Shown here piece by piece: positions 29,294-35,344 of a DNA stretch of 35,344 nucleotides (position 1 is its first letter; every line of letters starts with the position of its first letter). Both the position numbers and the translations under genes were made by a program. The DNA lies in assembly GCA_030065655.1 (NCBI GenBank), contig JASJDT010000006.1, positions 1 through 35,344 of the forward strand, written 5' to 3'. Source of the DNA: Desulfocapsaceae bacterium (GTDB lineage Bacteria > Desulfobacterota > Desulfobulbia > Desulfobulbales > Desulfocapsaceae). Under the pieces are notes generated by a model. That model searched no databases. It was not told where the DNA came from and saw only the letters and a list, made by a program, of their open reading frames with translations.

Positions 29294-29617
29294 TCTTTGT
29301 GATTGACAGGGAGCAAATCGCTACGAGTTATGACGCTAAATTATCATGGTAGATAGTACCATTTACTATCTGGCATGGCCAAACTACCTGCAGCAATGAG
29401 GGAATAACCACCAGCTTGAGCATTCGGGTAGACGACATAAAAGAATTGTTCTTTTCCTCATTAACAATCATTGATCTACTAGGGTATGCTTATCGCTCTC
29501 TAGGCGCGAACAGCAGACCATACATTGCTTTTGAGTTTTTCTTTGGGACTATTGGCTCAACTATTTATCCAATACTCCACTATTATTTATATATTTCAGT
29601 TGAGGGGTAGATAACTT

Positions 29618-29842
29618 ATGCAAGTAACCGTTAAACTCTTCGCCTCCTTCAGAAACGATCGCTTTTCCAAACAAGATTTTGAATTTGAAGAAGGCACAAC
29701 CATTGAACAGGTCCTGAATTTTTTTCAGATACCTCTCGGTGAGGTTGGCGTAACCATGATCAATGGCCGTCATCGCCAGATGCATGATACTCTCTCCGAA
29801 AACGATGTGATTGGCATCTTTCCTCTGATTGGTGGTGGTTAA
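29618..29842 (+). CDS. MoaD/ThiS-family sulfur-carrier protein
   Basis: 74 aa beta-grasp pattern MQVTVKLFASFRND...EGTTIEQVLNFFQIPLGEVGVTMINGRHRQMHDTLSENDVIGIFPLIGGG with terminal GG. Confidence 0.88.
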   Translation: MQVTVKLFASFRNDRFSKQDFEFEEGTTIEQVLNFFQIPLGEVGVTMINGRHRQMHDTLSENDVIGIFPLIGGG

Positions 29843-29896
29843 AGATACTTATAACGAAGCGGCATAAAGGCTTATTCATAACGCAAGGATATAGAC

Positions 29897-31048
29897 ATGA
29901 ATGCTATACATAATGCGATACTCGAATGCCGGACCAACTCCCCAAACGATGATATTCTCATCGACAAAATCAATCAATTGACCGATGAACATGGTTCAAG
30001 TATCTACCAGGCCGTTTTCCAAATATTTACAGGTATCGAACTGGCACCTGCTCTCGCCCAAACGTATTGGCAGGAAATAGTCCTACATAGACAGCAATTA
30101 GCATTCAAGCTGGAAAGGAAAATTGATCTTCTGCCATGTATGTATGACTATCTCTCCAGTTCTGAATATGCACTGAACAGCCCAAGACTCATTGAAGAAT
30201 CGGCCTATGCCGAGGTTATATTGCAGAACACCCATGATGGTCTAACCAAACTATTCAATCGCCATTATTTTGACAAACTGCTTGAACAAACCTACTACTC
30301 TGCCAGGCGATATAATAATGATATTACCCTCCTTTTTATGGACATTGATAACTTTAAAGAAATTAACGACACTTTCGGCCACGCCTATGGCGACACCGTT
30401 CTCATTCAGGTAGCCGAGATAATATCGAAACAAAAACGCGACAGTGACATTGCCGCAAGATATGGCGGTGAAGAATTTGTTGTGCTTATGCCCCATACCG
30501 AGAGTATACATGGCTATACCCTGGCAGAAAGAATTCGCAAAAACATCGAGGAAGTTTTCTCTAACACTACCCAGTGGAGCAGTAGCGTCACCATCAGTGG
30601 TGGACTGGCCTCCTATCCGCAAAACTGCAGCACAACCAGCGAGCTCGTCCTGAGGGCTGATAATGCCCTTTACCTTGCCAAGGGTGCAGGTAAAAACTGC
30701 ATTTCCTTGTATAAGCAGGAAAAAAGAAGATACGTTCGCGTTGTCTACAAAGAGTCGGTGAAAATCAAGGAGCTTGGTTTTGACTCTTCACCGGTTTATT
30801 CAGGTGAAAGCAAAGATATCTGTATTGGCGGGATTCTCTTTGAAAATTCAAGTTCTCTGGAAATTGGTTCACGAATTCAGGTCAGTCTGCCCATTGCCGA
30901 AGGCAAGCCCCTGCTTCTTATCGGTACTGTCGTTCGAGTCGAATCTTTAGCCAATGGTAACTATGATATAGGTATGACCATCTCATTCAAGGAGATGGAA
31001 AAGATAGCCAGCACAAAAATTGCCAGCTTTTTACAGAATACCCTTTGA
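29897..31048 (+). CDS. Diguanylate cyclase (GGDEF) with C-terminal PilZ domain
   Basis: 383 aa; DGLTKLFNRHYFDKLLEQ, LLFMDIDNFKEINDTFGHAYGD, ARYGGEEFVVLMP; RDSD I-site-like motif five residues before GGEEF; C-terminal RRYVRV...DICIGGILFENSSSLEIGSRIQV PilZ pattern. Confidence 0.92.
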   Translation: MNAIHNAILECRTNSPNDDILIDKINQLTDEHGSSIYQAVFQIFTGIELAPALAQTYWQEIVLHRQQLAFKLERKIDLLPCMYDYLSSSEYALNSPRLIEESAYAEVILQNTHDGLTKLFNRHYFDKLLEQTYYSARRYNNDITLLFMDIDNFKEINDTFGHAYGDTVLIQVAEIISKQKRDSDIAARYGGEEFVVLMPHTESIHGYTLAERIRKNIEEVFSNTTQWSSSVTISGGLASYPQNCSTTSELVLRADNALYLAKGAGKNCISLYKQEKRRYVRVVYKESVKIKELGFDSSPVYSGESKDICIGGILFENSSSLEIGSRIQVSLPIAEGKPLLLIGTVVRVESLANGNYDIGMTISFKEMEKIASTKIASFLQNTL

Positions 31049-31150
31049 AAGGTATAATGAATTGCTTGGCTAGCAGAGATGAGGAATGCTCTGCGGTAAT
31101 GTATAGGTTGTTTTCGCTCATCGTTCAGATTGCTTAAAAAGGGGGGAAGC

Positions 31151-31423
31151 ATGCAAACCATACACGCCCGCATAGAAGGTCGTGTTCAGGGAGTTTTCTT
31201 TCGAGATTCAACTCGGAGTGAAGCTATTCGACTAGGCCTCAATGGTTGGGTGAGAAACACGAGGGACGGTGCTGTCGAAGCAGTTTTCCAAGGTGATGAA
31301 GAGAGTTTGAATAACATTCAGGTATGGCTCAAGAAAGGACCACCCCATGCCAGGGTTGAGCAAGTTACTGTCGACCAGCTTGATGATAAGATTGTCTACG
31401 ATAACTTTGAGATCGTTTATTAG
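31151..31423 (+). CDS. acyP: Acylphosphatase
   Basis: [56 protein letters not shown] at 31151 preceded by a purine-rich RBS-like run (ggggggaa). Confidence 0.94.
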   Translation: MQTIHARIEGRVQGVFFRDSTRSEAIRLGLNGWVRNTRDGAVEAVFQGDEESLNNIQVWLKKGPPHARVEQVTVDQLDDKIVYDNFEIVY

Positions 31424-31425
31424 GA

Positions 31426-33033
31426 GTGCTGGTGCTGCTCAAGGTAGATAAACTGAACAGCTGGTTCACTAGTGAAGAAGGTAGCTACAACCAAACGCTT
31501 TGCGATGTTTCGTTTTCAATCGAAAAAGGTGAAACGGTTGCCCTTGTTGGTGAATCCGGATCTGGTAAAACCGTGACAGCTCTTTCTATTTTTCGTCTGA
31601 TTGAGGAAATCACTCCAATAAAGCAAAGTGGTTCGGTTATATTTGAGAATCAGGATGTTTTCAAAATCGGCAGGGAAAAGCTCCGCAGCCTTCGTGGCAA
31701 TTCGATGGCTATGATTTTTCAGGAGCCAATGACCTCGCTCAACCCAGTTTACTCCATCGGTGATCAGCTCGTCGAACCTTTGCTGCAACATCGTGGTATG
31801 TCGAGGGAAGAGGCTACATCCGAAGCTGCTGCCCTGCTCAGCCGCACCGGCATTTCTGAAGCTGAAAAGCGTCTTAATTCCTATCCCCACCAGCTCTCGG
31901 GCGGCCAGCGTCAACGGGTTATGATTGCCATGGCCATAGCCTGCAGACCTAAACTTTTAGTGGCTGATGAGCCCACTACCGCATTGGATGTAACGGTTCA
32001 ATTACAGATACTTGAGCTTCTCAAGAGTCTGCAGCAGGAATTTAATATGGCGATTCTTCTGATAACCCATAATCTCCCACTAGTTCGTAGTGTAGCTGAC
32101 ACTGTCCATATAATGAGAAACGGAAGGATAATCGAGAGTGGTTCCGCCAGTGATATTTTCACTTCACCTGGACAACCGTATACCAGAAAACTGCTACAAT
32201 CCATTCCTTCCTCACGTTCAGCTGTTAAAAAAAACGGCAACCCCTTGATATCCATTGAACAGTTACGCTGTCAATTCACCCTGCGCGGAAAACGTAAAAG
32301 ACTTTTTCTAAAAAATGACAAAATCATCCACGCTGTAGACAACGTTAGTCTGAAAATTCCCCAGGGTTCCACCTGTGGGGTTGTCGGCGAATCAGGATCG
32401 GGCAAGACTACCCTGGGAATGGCGATACTCAGGCTGGTGAAAAGCACAGGGAAAATAGAGTTTGCAGGACTTCAACTCAATTCGCTTAAAGGGAAAGCCT
32501 TGCGTCCTCTAAGAAAACAAATTCAGGTAGTTTTTCAGGATCCTTTTTCCTCCCTTTCACCACGCTTGACCATTGAAGAAATCGTCGCTGAGGGATTGCA
32601 GGTTCATGCACCGGAAATCACCAGTAAAGAAAGAAGAGACAAGGTCTTGAAAACCCTTGCTGAGGTCGGCTTAGAACCGGAAATGGCAAGTCGATATCCA
32701 CACGAATTTTCCGGTGGACAACGCCAACGCATCGCCATCGCCCGGTCACTTATTCTCCGGCCCCAGTTCTTGGTGTTGGACGAACCGACATCCGCACTTG
32801 ACATGACCATCCAGGCTCAGATCATCGAACTGCTCGCCTCACTTCAGCAAAAATATAACATGACCTATCTGTTTATTTCCCATGATTTGCTGGTAGTCAG
32901 GGCTCTGGCTGATTATATCCTGGTTATGCAGCAGGGACGCGTCATAGAAGCCGGTCCTGCCGGAGAGATTTTTTCCTCCCCCCGGCAGGTGTACACCAAA
33001 ATGCTGTTCGAAGCCGCCTATGTTACTAGCTGA
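31426..33033 (+). CDS. ABC transporter ATP-binding protein with two ATPase domains (YejF/oligopeptide-type)
   Basis: 535 aa; two Walker A (GESGSGKT twice), two signatures (LSGGQRQRVMIAMAIA; FSGGQRQRIAIARSL), two Walker B (LLVADEPTTALD; FLVLDEPTSALD). Confidence 0.94.
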   Translation: MLVLLKVDKLNSWFTSEEGSYNQTLCDVSFSIEKGETVALVGESGSGKTVTALSIFRLIEEITPIKQSGSVIFENQDVFKIGREKLRSLRGNSMAMIFQEPMTSLNPVYSIGDQLVEPLLQHRGMSREEATSEAAALLSRTGISEAEKRLNSYPHQLSGGQRQRVMIAMAIACRPKLLVADEPTTALDVTVQLQILELLKSLQQEFNMAILLITHNLPLVRSVADTVHIMRNGRIIESGSASDIFTSPGQPYTRKLLQSIPSSRSAVKKNGNPLISIEQLRCQFTLRGKRKRLFLKNDKIIHAVDNVSLKIPQGSTCGVVGESGSGKTTLGMAILRLVKSTGKIEFAGLQLNSLKGKALRPLRKQIQVVFQDPFSSLSPRLTIEEIVAEGLQVHAPEITSKERRDKVLKTLAEVGLEPEMASRYPHEFSGGQRQRIAIARSLILRPQFLVLDEPTSALDMTIQAQIIELLASLQQKYNMTYLFISHDLLVVRALADYILVMQQGRVIEAGPAGEIFSSPRQVYTKMLFEAAYVTS

Positions 33034-33107
33034 CGGATTCATCTTCTTTATGAAGAGTAAGAAAACAGCCGCTTCATGTTCTCCTTAATTGTAAAATTTA
33101 TTTGATA

Positions 33108-34448
33108 TCAAGGTGTTGAGACATTCTCGTCAACTTTAAGTCTACATTTTTCTGCACTGACATCGTTTCTAAAAAGTGTTGCTCCTCGCTCCATGGCACA
33201 GAAATCACCGCACATAGTGCAGGTGCTGTCATTTTCCGGTGCCCTGCTCTGACGAATCTCCTTAGCTTTTTCCGGAAACATGAGATGTTCAAAGTGTTCC
33301 TTCCAGGCCGTGTCACGTCTAGCAAGCGCCACCATCTTTTCCTGCTCGCGTCTTTCCGGGTATTTGGCTAGATCGCCGATGCGGGCGGCCAGACGGGTGG
33401 CCCGTACTCCTTCACGCACATCGCTCTCATTCGGCAAAGCAAGATGTTCGGCAGGAGTAATATAACAGATCAGATCGGCTCCATGCCAAGCTGAACTTGC
33501 AGCTCCTATGGCTGCTGTTATATGGTCATAGCCTGCCCCGGAATCAGCAGGCAGAGGACCGAGAACATAGTACGGTGCCCCTCCGCTCATGGCTTTTTCG
33601 AGCATAATATTTCCCTGAATTTCATCAAGAGGCACATGTCCCGGTCCTTCCACCATCATCTGACATCCCATATTCCTACCTAGCTCGGCCAGTTCACAAT
33701 TAATGACCATCTCGGCCATTTGAGCCCGATCATGGCTGTCGTGAATTGCTCCAGCTCGTATACCATTTCCCAGCGAAAGAACAGCATCATATTTTTTCAT
33801 CAGTTCGCAAACTCTATCAAACTGTTTGTAAAGCGGATTCTCCTGATTGTTATATTCCATCCAGGAAACCATGAATGTTCCACCCTTGGAGACCAAACCG
33901 CCGTACCTGAACCCTTGATTGCGCAGGCGTTCGATAGTATAGCGATTTATACCGCAGTGGATGGCCATAAAAGAGATACCATCGGTAAGTTGACGTTCAA
34001 TCAGTTCGAACAAATATTCGCTATCGAGTTTGTTCGGATTGTTATATTCTCTGGCAGCTTCAGCAAACGCCTGATAGAGGGGCACGTTGCCAACAGGCAA
34101 GTTGCAATTGGCAAGTACTTCCCGACGGATGTGATCAAGATCGCCACCTGCTGAAAGCTCCATGAGGGTGTCAGCTTTTTCTTCTTCTGCTACCCTGGCC
34201 TTGCGTACCTCCAGTGCAGCATCGCAAATATCCGACGATGTACCAATCGAGGCGTTGACCTTGGTACGCAGGCCCTTGCCAATGCCAACTATTTTCTGGC
34301 CAGGCCTGTCAGGATGAACGGGGATTACGATCTGACCTTTGGCTACCCTCTGCCGAATCGTCTCTTCTGCACAACCCTCATCTTTTGCCACCTGTCTCAT
34401 TGCCTCAGAAATAGTACCTGCCTTAGCCAATTCAATCTGGGTTTTCAT
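33108..34448 (-). CDS. ThiC-family radical SAM enzyme; predicted BzaF-type 5-hydroxybenzimidazole synthase (alternative: thiamin ThiC)
   Basis: 446 aa; KVNASIGTSSDICDAALEVRKARVAEEEKADTLMELSAGGDLDHIRREVLANCNLPVGNVPLYQA; MVEGPGHVPLDEI; STCTMCGDFCAM cluster motif; RBS AGGAG; preceded by cobalamin riboswitch and terminator. Confidence 0.9.
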   Translation of the reverse strand: MKTQIELAKAGTISEAMRQVAKDEGCAEETIRQRVAKGQIVIPVHPDRPGQKIVGIGKGLRTKVNASIGTSSDICDAALEVRKARVAEEEKADTLMELSAGGDLDHIRREVLANCNLPVGNVPLYQAFAEAAREYNNPNKLDSEYLFELIERQLTDGISFMAIHCGINRYTIERLRNQGFRYGGLVSKGGTFMVSWMEYNNQENPLYKQFDRVCELMKKYDAVLSLGNGIRAGAIHDSHDRAQMAEMVINCELAELGRNMGCQMMVEGPGHVPLDEIQGNIMLEKAMSGGAPYYVLGPLPADSGAGYDHITAAIGAASSAWHGADLICYITPAEHLALPNESDVREGVRATRLAARIGDLAKYPERREQEKMVALARRDTAWKEHFEHLMFPEKAKEIRQSRAPENDSTCTMCGDFCAMERGATLFRNDVSAEKCRLKVDENVSTP

Positions 34449-34492
34449 TCATGTCTCCTGTCATCTGAGATTGTGTAGACCTGTATTGTGGG

Positions 34493-34534
34493 CAAAAAAA
34501 AGTCCATAAACGAGCATGAGCTCATTTATGGACT
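34493..34534 (-). terminator. Intrinsic terminator between riboswitch aptamer and ThiC-family gene
   Basis: Minus strand AGTCCATAAATGAGC tcat GCTCGTTTATGGACT (15-bp stem, one G-U) followed by T8. Confidence 0.92.
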
Positions 34535-34560
34535 TGTCAGGACTACAAAGTCGTTATCTT

Positions 34561-34736
34561 TCAGGCAGGTCTTCTGACTCGCGGATCATTCTCCGGCTGA
34601 ACCTTCCCACCCATATAGCAATCTCTGGCTGTATGGGCAGTGGTATATCTCAGCTTTTGTTCCCGCTCACAGCGCTGGCCCAACGTTACGGATTTTCACC
34701 GTATTCCCTTTTCATCACCCTTGGGTGACACCTGTA
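34561..34736 (-). promoter_or_regulatory. Cobalamin (B12) riboswitch aptamer
   Basis: Minus strand contains ACAGGTG...AAAAGGGAATACGGTGAAAATCCGTAACGTTGGGCCAGCGCTGTGAGCGGGAAC...ACCACTGCCC...GGGTGGGAAGGTTCAGCCGGAGAATGATCCGCGAGTCAGAAGACCTGCCTG, matching conserved cobalamin-riboswitch blocks in order. Confidence 0.95.
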
Positions 34737-34892
34737 AGTTATTTCATGAAATTTTTACCGAAAAAATGTATGTCTGTAAAGCACAAATCATGACGTTTTC
34801 CAGCTATGGGAAAATCATGGCGCAATGACTACACTATGTTTGCAGCAGACAGATGAATTACCTGATTGTTTTCTAATTATCCTCTATTCAAT

Positions 34893-35344
34893 ATGTTCTC
34901 ACTTGAACTTGTCGCTTCGATTTCGCATTCTCCCGGCGTCTATTTGATGCTCGACGCCAAATCTGCCGTTCTCTATGTCGGTAAAGCAAAGGATCTAAAA
35001 AAAAGAGTCAGCTCCTATGCCAGATCATTAGATACCAGCAGCGGTAAAACCGCTGTTATGCTCTCTCAAGTAAACAAAGTAGACACCATCATTACCCGAA
35101 CGGAAAAGGAAGCTCTGATTCTTGAAGCATCACTTATCAAAAAGCACGGCCCAAAATACAACATTATTCTTCGCGATGACAAAAATTACCCTCTGATCAA
35201 AGTCACTGTTCATGAAACATGGCCGAGAGTTATGATGGCCAGACGCAGAACAAGGGATGGAGCCAGATACTTTGGCCCCTACTCCTCCTCCTCGGCCATG
35301 TGGGCGACCCTTCGACTTATTGCCAAACTCTTCCCACTGCGACG
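34893..35344 (+). CDS. uvrC: Excinuclease ABC subunit C, N-terminal GIY-YIG part (partial; runs off window)
   Basis: ATG at 34893: MFSLELVASISHSPGVYLMLDAKSAVLYVGKAKDLKKRVSSYAR...TEKEALILEASLIKKHGPKYNIILRDDKNYPLIKVT...YFGPYSS. Confidence 0.95.
   Translation, partial: MFSLELVASISHSPGVYLMLDAKSAVLYVGKAKDLKKRVSSYARSLDTSSGKTAVMLSQVNKVDTIITRTEKEALILEASLIKKHGPKYNIILRDDKNYPLIKVTVHETWPRVMMARRRTRDGARYFGPYSSSSAMWATLRLIAKLFPLR

Noticed and set aside
29416-29610. 64-aa ORF between moeA-PBP and the MoaD-like gene
   Set aside because: It begins with a TTG start, has no convincing RBS and no recognisable family; not supported as coding.
34561-34740. TPP (THI-box) riboswitch upstream of the ThiC-family gene, suggested by 'GCTGAGATATACC'
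   Set aside because: The other conserved TPP blocks are missing, while all cobalamin-riboswitch blocks are present in order; the match is coincidental within the B12 aptamer.
1-35344. CRISPR arrays, transposons, prophage, toxin-antitoxin or defence systems
   Set aside because: No regularly spaced repeats, transposase/integrase motifs or phage genes seen; the content is housekeeping.

Overview
This 35.3 kb window is densely packed bacterial chromosome with mostly single-copy housekeeping and biosynthetic genes. Gene content and style suggest a deltaproteobacterial/Desulfobulbales-like sulfate reducer (inference only). It contains: a partial response regulator; a PHP phosphoesterase; two small lipoproteins (one FlgO-like); a Crp/Fnr regulator; dinB; sppA; an FecCD-type permease and ATPase; tRNA-Thr(CGU); an RlpA-SPOR lipoprotein; a trpEGDCF operon; rpsT with a perfect-palindrome terminator; a cNMP-binding/DUF4388-like regulator; a U32 peptidase; pyrR-purN and a standalone IMP cyclohydrolase domain; an S4/Hsp15-like protein; folE2; darP; gpmI; a molybdopterin cluster (unknown ORF, moeA, moeA-PBP fusion, MoaD-like); a GGDEF-PilZ protein; acylphosphatase; a double-ATPase ABC protein; a ThiC-family gene; and the 5' end of uvrC. 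I saw no CRISPR array, transposase, prophage or defence island. The strongest non-routine signal is a well-formed cobalamin riboswitch followed by a strong intrinsic terminator directly upstream of the ThiC-family gene. This suggests the gene is a BzaF-type 5-hydroxybenzimidazole synthase (B12 lower-ligand synthesis) rather than thiamin ThiC. The second lead is an uncharacterised ORF translationally coupled to moeA whose N-terminal half resembles the MoaD/beta-grasp pattern encoded about 4 kb downstream.
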